Assembly (NCBI GenBank): GCA_004557035.1
Contig: SFFB01000019.1
Coordinates: forward strand, 1-64,000
Direction: 5' to 3'
DNA from: Bacteroidales bacterium
GTDB taxonomy: Bacteria; Bacteroidota; Bacteroidia; Bacteroidales; Bacteroidaceae
DNA length: 64,000 nt
Below, one piece after another: positions 15,655 through 24,542 of the stretch (within the stretch, counting starts at the first letter, position 1; each line of letters starts with the position of its first letter). A program made the position numbers and the translations under genes. The notes beneath the pieces were generated by a model. That model saw only the letters and a program-made list of their open reading frames with translations, did no database searches and was not told the origin of the DNA.

Positions 15655-16536
15655 ATGAAATCTACCAGTTCTAAATTTTTCGCGACCCTGCGCACTATGC
15701 TGCCGGTGACTGTTTGCGTCACGCTTGTGCTGATTATGCTCGGCGGCGTGGTGGCGGCGGTGACTATGGCCGGACATTTCAGCCGAGGCATCAAAGAGAA
15801 TTTCACCGTAGAGGTGTTGCTCGACGACAGCATTCCACAACGCGACCTCCAAGCACTGAAGTCCAACCTCGAGAAGGCGCCTTTTGCCCGACAGGTGAAC
15901 TATATCTCTAAAGCTCAGGCCACTAACGACCTTATGGCCGACTTGGGCGAAAATCCCGAAGAACTATTGGGAAGCAGCCCCGTACCGGCCGAGCTGGAGG
16001 TCTTTCTTCACGCTCCCTACGCCTGTCGCGACAGCATCAACAAGCATATCGTCCCCGTCAAAGAGAAGAATAAACATGTGCGCGATGTGGTCTGCCCCAT
16101 TGAACTCATCGACAGTGTAGACACTTTCACACGGACGGCCAGCATCGTGGCTCTCGCCGTGGCTGCTCTGTTGGCTTTCATCTCTTTTGCGCTGATTGCC
16201 TCAACGGTGAGAGCCGGCGTACACAATCGCCGACACGCCATCCGGACGATGCGCCTCACAGGAGCCACCCACCGCTTCATACGCCGACCGTTTATGGCGC
16301 GTGCTTGGTGGACAGGATTGGTGGCTGCCATTATTGCCGGAGGCCTGTTGTGGTATGGACTGGACACGCTCTCGGGAATGAACGAAGGCAGTGATTTTGC
16401 CTTTGTCACATCCGACGTCGTGCTCTACACCCTACTCACCGTGGGCATAGCCGGACCAACACTGACGCTGTTTTGGACCTTTATCTCGGTGAGCCGCTGC
16501 TTGCGCATGAGCGACGACGAAATCTTCTTGAAATAA
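15655..16536 (+). CDS. ftsX: Cell division protein FtsX
   Basis: FtsX is the membrane partner of FtsE that activates septal peptidoglycan hydrolases. The 293-residue form has TM1 at about 17-42 (PVTVCVTLVLIMLGGVV), then an extracytoplasmic domain starting FTVEVLLDDSIPQRDLQ. Three C-terminal helices follow (ALAVAALLAFISFALIAST, then two more), with the FtsX-type NRRHAIRTMRLTGATHRFIR loop. I prefer the ATG at 15655 (MKSTSSKFF), preceded by AGAAGG, over an in-frame ATG at 15553 that adds 34 unconserved residues. ftsE is not adjacent. The gene opens a forward run through folK. Confidence 0.9.
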   Translation: MKSTSSKFFATLRTMLPVTVCVTLVLIMLGGVVAAVTMAGHFSRGIKENFTVEVLLDDSIPQRDLQALKSNLEKAPFARQVNYISKAQATNDLMADLGENPEELLGSSPVPAELEVFLHAPYACRDSINKHIVPVKEKNKHVRDVVCPIELIDSVDTFTRTASIVALAVAALLAFISFALIASTVRAGVHNRRHAIRTMRLTGATHRFIRRPFMARAWWTGLVAAIIAGGLLWYGLDTLSGMNEGSDFAFVTSDVVLYTLLTVGIAGPTLTLFWTFISVSRCLRMSDDEIFLK

Positions 16537-16551
16537 TCAAACATCCTCTAT

Positions 16552-16755
16552 ATGAAAACCATTTCTACCCAAACTCCACCTGCCATACCGGCCGATGCTT
16601 CACACAAAAAGGCACAGTTTGCGACGGAAGAGGCTTTCAATCCCGAAATCTTCAGTGCCCGCCGTATTAAGGTGGCTCCCGTGGTCTGCCTTTTCGGCTA
16701 CCTCTTTATGGTCTATGCCATACTGAAGAAACCGAAAAGCCCAAAAGAAGACTAA
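16552..16755 (+). CDS. 67-residue single-pass membrane protein
   Basis: The polar N-terminal half is followed by one helix (about 43-59, VAPVVCLFGYLFMVYAIL) and a basic tail KKPKSPKED. In Bacteroidetes a small DUF3098 membrane protein commonly sits between ftsX and uppP. This gene has the position and size but only one helix, so I treat the link as unproven. The stop codon falls within the first unit of an octamer-type repeat (GACTAAGAG), so the repeat may have shaped this C-terminus. Confidence 0.65.
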   Translation: MKTISTQTPPAIPADASHKKAQFATEEAFNPEIFSARRIKVAPVVCLFGYLFMVYAILKKPKSPKED

Positions 16756-16800
16756 GAGACTAAAAATTATTGAGCGGCCAAATAGCTCTGTAAGGGCTTG
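16747..16800 (+). repeat. Short octamer/core remnant, copy b
   Basis: AGACTAAG AGACTAAA is followed by a variant core (GAGCGGCCAAATAGC) fused to a REP-like CTCTGTAAGGGCTTGC. It appears to be a degenerate or hybrid copy. It overlaps the stop codon of the preceding gene. Confidence 0.6.
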
Positions 16801-16854
16801 CTTAACCTCCCACAATCTCTTCGCCACTTTGACGCTCAAAAAACATACGAACTA

Positions 16855-17700
16855 ATGGACTGGATACAAACCGTCATCATCGCTATCGTCGAGGGGCTCA
16901 CGGAATTTTTGCCCGTGTCGTCTACCGGCCATATGATCATCACCCAAGGCGCCTTGGGCATGGAGAGCACAGACTTCTTGAAGGCTTTCACCGTCATCAT
17001 TCAGTTTGGCGCCATCCTCTCTGTGGTGTGCCTCTACTGGCGCAAGTTTTTCTATCCCGAAGAGGCCAAGAAGCCGGGAAGAAGCTGGTGGGGCGCTGTG
17101 TGGCGTTTTTACCTGAAACTCATCATCGGCGTAGTACCGGCCATCGTGCTGGGACTGGCCTTTAACGACTTTATCGAGTCTAATCTGGGCAACGTGATGC
17201 TCACGGCCGTGATGCTCATCGTGGGCGGTGTGTTTATGCTCTTTTGCGACCGCCTCTTTGGCAAAGGTACAGACGAAACACCTATCACCTATCGCCGCTC
17301 GCTGATGGTGGGTCTGTTTCAGTGTATCGCCATGATACCCGGCGTGTCGCGCTCTATGGCCACCATCGTGGGCGGTATGTCGCAGCGATTGAGCCGCCGC
17401 AAAGCCGCCGAGTTTTCATTTTTCCTGGCCGTGCCCACAATGTTTGGCGCCACTTGTCTCGAGCTCTACAAACTGCTCAGCGATCCTGCCAAACGAGGCA
17501 TTCTCACCGAGGGCGACGGACTGTTTCACCTCATCCTAGGCAGTGCCGTGGCCTTTGTCGTGGCCTGTCTGGCCATCAAGTTTTTCATCGGCTACATCTC
17601 CCGCCACGGCTTTGCCGCCTTCGGTTGGTATCGCATCGTAGTAGGTCTGGCCATCATCATTCTCTCACTCTGCGGCATCCCTCTCACCATGGCCGACTAA
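16855..17700 (+). CDS. uppP: Undecaprenyl-diphosphatase
   Basis: UppP (BacA) removes the pyrophosphate from C55-PP to recycle the lipid carrier for peptidoglycan and glycan synthesis. The 281-residue integral membrane protein carries both family motifs: EGLTEFLPVSSTGHM (residues 12-26) and IPGVSRSMATIVGG. The start at 16855 (MDWIQTVIIAIVEG) is the standard one; the frame extends upstream without conserved sequence. It lies within the ftsX-uppP-truB-queA run common in Bacteroidetes. Confidence 0.95.
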   Translation: MDWIQTVIIAIVEGLTEFLPVSSTGHMIITQGALGMESTDFLKAFTVIIQFGAILSVVCLYWRKFFYPEEAKKPGRSWWGAVWRFYLKLIIGVVPAIVLGLAFNDFIESNLGNVMLTAVMLIVGGVFMLFCDRLFGKGTDETPITYRRSLMVGLFQCIAMIPGVSRSMATIVGGMSQRLSRRKAAEFSFFLAVPTMFGATCLELYKLLSDPAKRGILTEGDGLFHLILGSAVAFVVACLAIKFFIGYISRHGFAAFGWYRIVVGLAIIILSLCGIPLTMAD

Positions 17701-17741
17701 TAATGCCCGAGAGCCGTCACATTTCAATCAGCCTGTAATTT

Positions 17742-18464
17742 ATGAATTTTCTTGCGGGACAGATACTGGCCTTCGACAAGCCTCTCGGCATGACCAGCTT
17801 CGGCCTCGTGGCAAAAGTGAGGTGGTTGCTCACCCGAAGCATGGGTGGCCGGCGCATCAAGGTGGGACATGCCGGCACGCTCGACCCATTGGCTACCGGC
17901 GTATTGCTCATTTGCACCGGACGGGCCACCAAACAAATCCCACAGCTCCAACTGGGTGTCAAGGCCTACGAGGCCACGCTCCGTTTGGGAGCCACCACAC
18001 CGAGTTTTGACCTCGAGCACGACATCGACGCCACTTATCCCACCGAACATATCACAAAAGAAATGGTGGAAGAGGCCCTGAAGCGTTTTGAGGGTGAAAT
18101 TATGCAGGTGCCACCGGCCTTCTCTGCCTGCAAAACGGGTGGCAAACGGGCTTACGACATCGCCCGACAAGGCGGCACCCCCGACCTGCAAGCCAAACCG
18201 CTACGCATCGACGAGATAACCCTCACCGACTGCCGGCTCGACTGTGCGGAACCTGAGATTTCCATCCGTGTGGTCTGCTCGAAAGGCACCTACATCCGAG
18301 CCTTGGCCCGCGACATCGGCGAAGCACTCGGAAGTGGTGCTCATCTCACCGCCCTACGACGTACCCGGGTGGGCGACTACGGCATCACCGACTGCCAGAC
18401 GCTCGAAGCCTTTGAACAGTGGCTCGGCACCATTGAAGTGGAAACCGAACTACCCGAAAACTGA
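17742..18464 (+). CDS. truB: tRNA pseudouridine-55 synthase
   Basis: TruB isomerises U55 of the T-loop in tRNAs. The 240-residue protein has KPLGMTSFGLV, then KVGHAGTLDPLATGVL with catalytic Asp48, and the later GTYIRALARDIG motif. It lacks a long C-terminal PUA domain, as is usual in Bacteroidetes. It follows uppP by 41 nt and precedes queA, another tRNA modification gene. Confidence 0.95.
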   Translation: MNFLAGQILAFDKPLGMTSFGLVAKVRWLLTRSMGGRRIKVGHAGTLDPLATGVLLICTGRATKQIPQLQLGVKAYEATLRLGATTPSFDLEHDIDATYPTEHITKEMVEEALKRFEGEIMQVPPAFSACKTGGKRAYDIARQGGTPDLQAKPLRIDEITLTDCRLDCAEPEISIRVVCSKGTYIRALARDIGEALGSGAHLTALRRTRVGDYGITDCQTLEAFEQWLGTIEVETELPEN

Positions 18465-18550
18465 AAACCGAACGCGGCCTCTTCATCCCACACACAACAA
18501 TAGCAAACCGAAGGCACAAAAACACGTGTCCTATATATAATAAGGAGTCT

Positions 18551-19603
18551 ATGAAACTGTCACAATTCAAATTTAAGCTGCCCGAAGAGAAAATCGCCAA
18601 ATACCCGGCACCTCACCGCGACGAATGTCGGATGATGGTGCTCCACCGCACCACCGGCGAGATTGAGCATAAGATGTTCAAAGACGTGCTCGACTATTTT
18701 GATGAGCACGATGTCTTTGTGTTCAACGACACAAAGGTGTTCCCCGCCCGCCTCTATGGCAACAAAGAAAAGACCAGGGCAAGGATTGAGGTATTCCTCT
18801 TGCGCGAACTCAATCAGGAGCTCCGCCTTTGGGACGTGCTCGTAGACCCCGCCCGCAAAATCCGCATCGGCAACAAACTCTACTTCGGCGATGACAACGC
18901 CATTGTGGCAGAAGTCATAGACAACACCACAAGCCGCGGACGCACGCTGCGTTTCCTCTACGACGGCGACCACGAAGAGTTCAAAAAGGCAGTCTACGCA
19001 CTCGGCGAAGCCCCCATCCCACGTTTCATCGGCCGAGAGTCGGAGCCGGAAGACCTTGAGCGTTTCCAGTGTATCTTTGCCAAACACGAGGGGGCCGTCA
19101 CAGCGCCCACTGCCGGACTCCACTTCTCGCGCGAACTGATGAAACGAATGGAAATCAAAGGCATCGACTTTGCTTTCATCACCCTGCACTGCGGCTTGGG
19201 CAATTTCCGCAACACTGACGTGGAAGATCTCACCAAACACAAAATGGACTCTGAACAGATGTTTGTGGAACAAGCCTGCTGCGACATAGTCAACAAAGCC
19301 AAAGACGAAGGGCGCAAGGTCGTGGCCGTGGGCACCACCGTGCAACGCGCACTCGAGGCTTGCGTGGGCACCAATGCCCGCATCAAGGAATACGAAGGTT
19401 GGATCAACAAATTTATTTTCCCGCCCTACCAGTTCACGGTGGCCGACGCCATGCTCTCCAACTTCCACCTGCCCTACTCCACCCTGCTCATGCTCACAGC
19501 CGCCTTTGGCGACTACGACTACACGATGCACGCCTACGACGTGGCCTTGAAAGAAGACTATCAGTTCGGCCCCTTCGGCGACGTCATGCTTATCGTAGAC
19601 TGA
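18551..19603 (+). CDS. queA: S-adenosylmethionine:tRNA ribosyltransferase-isomerase
   Basis: QueA transfers the ribosyl group of SAM to preQ1 in tRNA to form epoxyqueuosine. The 350-residue protein has the family's blocks FKFKLPEEKIAKYP, VFVFNDTKVFPARL, GAVTAPTAGLHFS, LHCGLGNFR and LPYSTLLMLTAAFG. It is the third gene of the run. The next gene, folK, begins 5 nt after its stop, so they are translationally close. Confidence 0.96.
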   Translation: MKLSQFKFKLPEEKIAKYPAPHRDECRMMVLHRTTGEIEHKMFKDVLDYFDEHDVFVFNDTKVFPARLYGNKEKTRARIEVFLLRELNQELRLWDVLVDPARKIRIGNKLYFGDDNAIVAEVIDNTTSRGRTLRFLYDGDHEEFKKAVYALGEAPIPRFIGRESEPEDLERFQCIFAKHEGAVTAPTAGLHFSRELMKRMEIKGIDFAFITLHCGLGNFRNTDVEDLTKHKMDSEQMFVEQACCDIVNKAKDEGRKVVAVGTTVQRALEACVGTNARIKEYEGWINKFIFPPYQFTVADAMLSNFHLPYSTLLMLTAAFGDYDYTMHAYDVALKEDYQFGPFGDVMLIVD

Positions 19604-19608
19604 CGGAT

Positions 19609-20499
19609 ATGAAACTCTACGTCGCTCTCGGTGCCAACTTGGGCAACCGCAGGCAGAATATAGAACAAGCCATCGAAGCACTCGCCCGGCGCATAGGCAC
19701 CTGCGGCGGGTGCTCTGTGCTTTATGAGACAAAGCCTCAGGGCTTCTGCTCAGACCATCTCTTTCTCAATGCCGTGGCCGTGTTTGAAACCGATTTGCCC
19801 ACCGACCAACTGCTTGACATCACACAAGACATCGAGCGCTCCCTCGGGCGAACTGCCAAGAGCCATGACGGCCTGCATACCGACCGTACCATCGACATCG
19901 ACCTGCTCATCTACGGGCAGCAAACAGTCCGGACCGACAGCCTCATCCTGCCACATCCGCTAATGGTCCGACGACGTTTTGTCTTGGAGCCTATGGCAGA
20001 ACTTGCTCCCGACCTGGTTCATCCACTCCTTGGCCAGACTATGAAAGACTTGCTCCATCAACTCAACAGGCTCGACATCGCCAGTCTCGACCAACCCGAA
20101 GAAGCCACACTCACAGCCATCAATCGCCTGCTGCCCCAATTGTCAGCCCACGCAGTCACATTGAGCGAAGCCGACCTTGTGCGCCTCGTCCAAAACCCCA
20201 CCACCAAGGTCTTTCTCGGCCGCGACGAGGAGGGAGAGGTTCAAGCCATGGCCACACTCTCGCTCATGCTCATCCCCACCGGGGTGAAGGCGTGGATTGA
20301 AGACGTCGTGGTGGATGAAAACTGCCGCGGACGTGGCTATGGCCGCCAATTGTTGAGTCATCTCATCGCCGAAGCTCGCCGACTGGGCGCCACCTCGGTC
20401 AATCTCACCTCAAAGCCGGAACGCCTCGCAGCCAATCGGCTTTATAGATCGCTCGGGTTTCAACCAAGACAGACCAACGTCTATCGGCTTACGCTTTAA
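19609..20499 (+). CDS. folK: HPPK (folate synthesis) fused to a GNAT acetyltransferase
   Basis: Residues 1 to about 160 are 6-hydroxymethyl-7,8-dihydropterin pyrophosphokinase: YVALGANLGNR at the start, KPQGFCSDHLFLNAV, and the signature DRTIDIDLLIYG with HPLMVRRRFVLEPMAEL. After a linker of about 40 residues, a GNAT domain follows (about 200-296): IEDVVVDENCRGRGYGRQLL holds the acetyl-CoA pyrophosphate loop at residues 240-245, then NRLYRSLGFQPRQTNVYRL. HPPK normally ends near 150-165 residues, so this is a true extension, in frame without interruption. The acetyltransferase substrate is unknown. It lies 5 nt after queA. Confidence 0.9.
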   Translation: MKLYVALGANLGNRRQNIEQAIEALARRIGTCGGCSVLYETKPQGFCSDHLFLNAVAVFETDLPTDQLLDITQDIERSLGRTAKSHDGLHTDRTIDIDLLIYGQQTVRTDSLILPHPLMVRRRFVLEPMAELAPDLVHPLLGQTMKDLLHQLNRLDIASLDQPEEATLTAINRLLPQLSAHAVTLSEADLVRLVQNPTTKVFLGRDEEGEVQAMATLSLMLIPTGVKAWIEDVVVDENCRGRGYGRQLLSHLIAEARRLGATSVNLTSKPERLAANRLYRSLGFQPRQTNVYRLTL

Positions 20500-20543
20500 T
20501 CCACTTTCCCACTTTTATCACCCCACACTCTTCGATTTCCCAG

Positions 20544-22199
20544 ATGGGTATTTTGATCAGAAAACCACTCGACCTGCTCCAACGCGAAGCTGAGGCCACC
20601 GGCAGCAAGACGCTCAAACGCGTGCTTGGCCCGATTGGTCTCATTGCCTTTGGTGTAGGCGTCATCATTGGCGCCGGACTTTTTTCCATCACCGGCACCG
20701 TGGCTGCTTCCTATACCGGACCGGCCATCACCATCTCGTTTGCCATTGCTGCCATCGGCTGCGCCTTTGCCGGTCTGTGCTATGCCGAGTTTGCTTCAAT
20801 GATACCCGTCTCGGGCAGTGCCTACACCTATTCCTATGCCACGATGGGCGAACTCATCGCCTGGATTATCGGCTGGGACCTCGTGTTGGAATACACTGTG
20901 GCCGCTATCACGGTGAGCATATCTTGGAGCAGTTATATGGTGAAATTCTTGGCAGATGCCGGCATCCACTTGCCCACGGCCCTCACCGCCTGCCCGGCTG
21001 ATGGTGGCATCATCAACGTGCCGGCGGCACTTATAGTTGTAGTGATGAGCCTCTTCCTCATCCGCGGCACGCGCGAAAGCGCGTTGGTCAACAGCATCAT
21101 CGTGGTGCTCAAGGTTGCCGTTATTCTGGGTTTTGTCATTTTGGGTTGGCGATACATCAATGCCGACAACTACCAGCCCTATCTACCGGCCAACACAGGG
21201 GTGCTCGGAGAGTATGGCTGGAGCGGCGTGTTGCGTGGAGCAGCCATCGTATTTTTTGCCTTCCTGGGCTTCGACGCTGTCAGCACAGCCGCTCAAGAGA
21301 CCCTCAATCCTCGCCGCAATATGCCGCTGGGCATCTTGCTCTCTTTGCTCATCTGCACCATTCTCTATGTGGCCTTTGGGCACGTCATGACGGGTGTGGC
21401 CCACTACACCGAATTTGCCGGTTCTGAAGGCATCGCTCCCGTGGCCATCGCCATCGACCATATGGGCGTGGCCGACGCTGCCGGCCAGATTACGCCGGCC
21501 TACCCTTGGCTCTCAAAGGCTGTGGTGCTGGCCATTCTCATTGGGTATTGCTCCGTCATTTTGGTACTGCTCATGGCCCAAAGCCGAATCTTTATGGCCA
21601 TGAGCCACGACGGCCTGCTACCGCCCGTCTTCTCCAAACTGCACAGCCGCTTCCGCACGCCAATGTTCAACAACCTCATCTGTATGGTGATTATCGCCAC
21701 GCTGGCTGCCCTTGTTCCGGCCGGTCTGGCCGGTGAAATGACAAGCATCGGCACTCTGTTGGCCTTCACGCTGGTGTGTGGCGGCGTGCTCATCGTCAGA
21801 CGCACCATGCCTCATTTGCCGCGCACATTCCGCACCCCGTTCGTCCCCTTCGTCCCTTTGGCCGGTATCGTGACGTGTCTGAGTTTGATGATTTTCCTTC
21901 CGGCCGACACGTGGATACGTCTGGTGTTATGGATGCTCATCGGCCTCGACGTCTATACGTACTATGGCATACGCCACAGCGCGCTTGAAGCCGTCCCCAA
22001 CCGGCGCGGGGCCACCATCATCAATATGCTCGGGCTGTGTCTCGGCCTGCTTTGCGTCGTCACGGGCTTCTGGCATCAGCAGACGGCCGGATGGCAGACT
22101 GACAAAACTTTGCTGGTCATTGCCGTAGTCTTCGGCCTGGTGCATGTGGTGTGGTACGTGCTGCGTATGTGGCACCATAGTGGCAAAATCACTCAATAG
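20544..22199 (+). CDS. APC-family amino-acid permease (cationic-type)
   Basis: The 551-residue transporter has 12 to 14 predicted helices. The TM1 motif FGVGVIIGAGLFSITGTVAA and IPVSGSAYTYSYATMGELIAWIIGWDLVLEY are characteristic of the CAT/YfnA branch of the APC superfamily. FFAFLGFDAVSTAAQET in the middle is another hallmark. It probably imports amino acids by proton symport, but the substrate cannot be set. It follows folK by 44 nt and may extend the same transcript. Confidence 0.92.
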   Translation: MGILIRKPLDLLQREAEATGSKTLKRVLGPIGLIAFGVGVIIGAGLFSITGTVAASYTGPAITISFAIAAIGCAFAGLCYAEFASMIPVSGSAYTYSYATMGELIAWIIGWDLVLEYTVAAITVSISWSSYMVKFLADAGIHLPTALTACPADGGIINVPAALIVVVMSLFLIRGTRESALVNSIIVVLKVAVILGFVILGWRYINADNYQPYLPANTGVLGEYGWSGVLRGAAIVFFAFLGFDAVSTAAQETLNPRRNMPLGILLSLLICTILYVAFGHVMTGVAHYTEFAGSEGIAPVAIAIDHMGVADAAGQITPAYPWLSKAVVLAILIGYCSVILVLLMAQSRIFMAMSHDGLLPPVFSKLHSRFRTPMFNNLICMVIIATLAALVPAGLAGEMTSIGTLLAFTLVCGGVLIVRRTMPHLPRTFRTPFVPFVPLAGIVTCLSLMIFLPADTWIRLVLWMLIGLDVYTYYGIRHSALEAVPNRRGATIINMLGLCLGLLCVVTGFWHQQTAGWQTDKTLLVIAVVFGLVHVVWYVLRMWHHSGKITQ

Positions 22200-22226
22200 T
22201 ATTCATTCTTACACGCCTTTATAGAT

Positions 22227-24308
22227 ATGAAAAAGTGGCTGTATCTCTTTGTTCTCTGCTTCTTGTCGGTTTCCGCTTTCAGTCAGAAACCCATTCGCGT
22301 GGCTTGTGTGGGCAATAGCGTGACCTATGGCTACGGCATTGCCAACCGCGACCACAATAGTTATCCCGCCCAGCTCTCCCGGCTGCTTGGGACCGACTAC
22401 GACGTGCGCAATTTCGGCCGCAGCAGTGCCACATTGCTCACCAAGGGCCGACTGCCCTACATTCATCAGCCGGAATACCGCGAAGCCATCAAGTTTCGTC
22501 CCGACATTGCCATCATTCACCTCGGTCTCAACGACACCGACCCCTCTGCATGGCCCAATTATTCTGACGAATTCATTCCCGACTATCGGGCGCTCATCGA
22601 CTCTTTTCGTGTGGCCAATCCGCAGTGCCAAATTGCCGTCTGTCTGCTCACCCCCATCTTCACGGCTCATCGCCGTTTCGACAGTAGCACACGCGAGTGG
22701 CACCGCCTCGTCACGGAACGCATCCGGCAGATAGCCACGACGGCCAATGTCGGTCTCATCGACCTCCACACGCCGCTGCATTGCCACCCCGACCTTTTCC
22801 CCGACGCCCTTCACCCCGACAGTGCCGGCGCAGCCATTCTGGCCGAGACGGTGAGAGGATACATCACGGGCAATTATGGCGGCCTGCGTCTGCCGGCCAC
22901 CTTCAGCGATGGGATGGTCATTCAGCGCCATCGGCCCATCGACATTCACGGCATAGCCAATGCCGGCGACAAGGTGAGCATCTCTTTGGGCAAAGCCCGT
23001 GCCGAAGTGACCACGGCGACCGACGGACGTTGGCAGGCCACTCTTCCCGAAATGCCGGCAGGAGGTCCTTACAAACTGACCGTTAAGACCAAAACCAGCA
23101 AAATCACATTGCAAGATGTCTGGATTGGCGAGGTCTGGCTCTGTAGCGGTCAAAGCAATATGGCCTTCACACTCGCCGACTGCGCCACGGCATCGCAAGA
23201 TCTTGCTGCGGCCGACACCCTCACGCGCGTACATTTATATCATATGCAACCTGTGGCTTCGCCGTCCAACCCACAGTGGGATGTCGCCACACTCGACGCC
23301 GTGACGCAACTCCGCTATATGCAACCTTCCCACTGGGAACGTGCTTCGGCCACGGCGGCCAAAGACTTCTCGGCCATAGGCTTCCACGTAGGCCGACTGC
23401 TGGCTGACAGTCTCGGGTGTCACGTGGGCATCATCTGTAACGCCGTGGGCGGTTCGCCGTTGGAAAGTTGGATAGACCGCACCACCCTCGAAACGCATCT
23501 GCCGGCCATCTATCAGCGGTGGACCGAGACGGACTATTCCATGGACTGGGTGCGCAGTCGGGCCAAAGAGCAGATGCGCCAAGCCTCTTCTACCCGTCAG
23601 CGCCATCCGTTTGAACCGTCATATCTCTACGAAGCTGCCATCAAACCGCTCGAGGGTTACCCCATTGCCGGCGTGGTGTGGTATCAGGGAGAGTCTAACG
23701 CCCACAATGCCGAACTGCATACGCGCCTGTTCAATTATTTCCTGGAAAGTTGGCGCGGCACATGGGCACAGGCCGACCTCCCGTTCTATACCATTCAGCT
23801 TTCAAGCATAGGCGGCCGGCACACATGGCCCCACTTCCGCGACAGCCAGCGCCGTCTGGCCGACACCACTCCAGGCGTTTATCTCACGGTGAGCCACGAT
23901 ATGGGCGACTCGCTCGACGTGCACCCCAAGCCAAAACGTGAGGTGGCCCAACGCGTGACCAGTGCGATATTAAACCACACTTATGGCCGCACCGACATCT
24001 GTCCGTCCGGCCCGGCGTTTAGAGGTTTTGACATTGAGGGGGCTTCTCTACGTCTCACGTTCGACTATGCCGAGGGGCTCCATGCCGCCGATGGCGACTT
24101 GCGCGGTTTTGAAGTGGCCGGTCAAGACGGCTTGTGGCACACGGCCACAGCTGTCATTGACGGTTGTCAAATCCTCGTCTCGTCGCCCGAAGTGCCTCAT
24201 CCCGTGGCCGTACGCTATGGCTGGCAGCCCTTCACCCGGGCCAACCTTGTCGGCCTCACCGGCCTGCCGGCTTCCACCTTCCGCAGTGAGCGCGGAGGGA
24301 TATATTGA
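22227..24308 (+). CDS. GDSL esterase / sialate O-acetylesterase two-domain protein
   Basis: The 693-residue exported protein has a signal peptide to about residue 20. Residues 22-215 are an SGNH/GDSL hydrolase: GNSVTYGYG holds nucleophile Ser31, LGLNDTD is block III, and PDALHPDSAG is the Asp-x-x-His end. Residues 217-693 are a sialate-O-acetylesterase (SASA) domain with VWLCSGQSNMAF (Ser310), NAVGGSPLESWID and WYQGESNAHNA. The protein would deacetylate glycans such as sialic acids or plant polysaccharides. Placing both esterases in one chain suggests sequential deacetylation. It is the last gene of the run, closely spaced after the permease. Confidence 0.88.
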   Translation: MKKWLYLFVLCFLSVSAFSQKPIRVACVGNSVTYGYGIANRDHNSYPAQLSRLLGTDYDVRNFGRSSATLLTKGRLPYIHQPEYREAIKFRPDIAIIHLGLNDTDPSAWPNYSDEFIPDYRALIDSFRVANPQCQIAVCLLTPIFTAHRRFDSSTREWHRLVTERIRQIATTANVGLIDLHTPLHCHPDLFPDALHPDSAGAAILAETVRGYITGNYGGLRLPATFSDGMVIQRHRPIDIHGIANAGDKVSISLGKARAEVTTATDGRWQATLPEMPAGGPYKLTVKTKTSKITLQDVWIGEVWLCSGQSNMAFTLADCATASQDLAAADTLTRVHLYHMQPVASPSNPQWDVATLDAVTQLRYMQPSHWERASATAAKDFSAIGFHVGRLLADSLGCHVGIICNAVGGSPLESWIDRTTLETHLPAIYQRWTETDYSMDWVRSRAKEQMRQASSTRQRHPFEPSYLYEAAIKPLEGYPIAGVVWYQGESNAHNAELHTRLFNYFLESWRGTWAQADLPFYTIQLSSIGGRHTWPHFRDSQRRLADTTPGVYLTVSHDMGDSLDVHPKPKREVAQRVTSAILNHTYGRTDICPSGPAFRGFDIEGASLRLTFDYAEGLHAADGDLRGFEVAGQDGLWHTATAVIDGCQILVSSPEVPHPVAVRYGWQPFTRANLVGLTGLPASTFRSERGGIY

Positions 24309-24322
24309 GTCATACATTCCGA

Positions 24323-24515
24323 GCGTCTTGCACTAACTTTCGCCTGACGGCGCAAGTTAGGCGGCTCAGGAAAGCAAACCTAAAAAAACAGTTCTTTTGT
24401 CTCTGCACTCATCTGCACTAACTTTCGCCTAACGGCGCAAGTTAGGCGGCGGCTCGGAAATGTCAATAAAAACAAGTTTTTCTTGCCATTCCGCTCGCCT
24501 TGCACTAACTTTGTC
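24323..24515 (+). repeat. Hairpin/promoter repeat P, copy 2 (upstream of gpmI)
   Basis: It contains two copies of the CTAACTTTCGCC/GGCGCAAGTTAG hairpin (24333-24360 and 24418-24445), each preceded by GCA. A hairpin with GGAAATG and CATTCC outer arms around AAAAACAAGTTTTT follows. The module ends CTCGCCTTGCACTAACTTTG, the working promoter box of gpmI. Confidence 0.75.
24483..24513 (+). promoter_or_regulatory. Promoter of gpmI
   Basis: A TTG (-33) at 24483-24485, a 20-nt spacer and TAACTTTG at 24506-24513 mark it, about 23 nt upstream of the expected leader end and 30 nt before the ATG. The box is the terminal word of repeat P. Confidence 0.7.
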
Positions 24516-24542
24516 ACACGAAAACACTAATAAATCAATGAT

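Noticed and set aside
19360..20499. Longer folK start at 19360
   Set aside because: It would overlap queA by 244 nt and adds unconserved Arg-rich residues; HPPK begins at the ATG at 19609.
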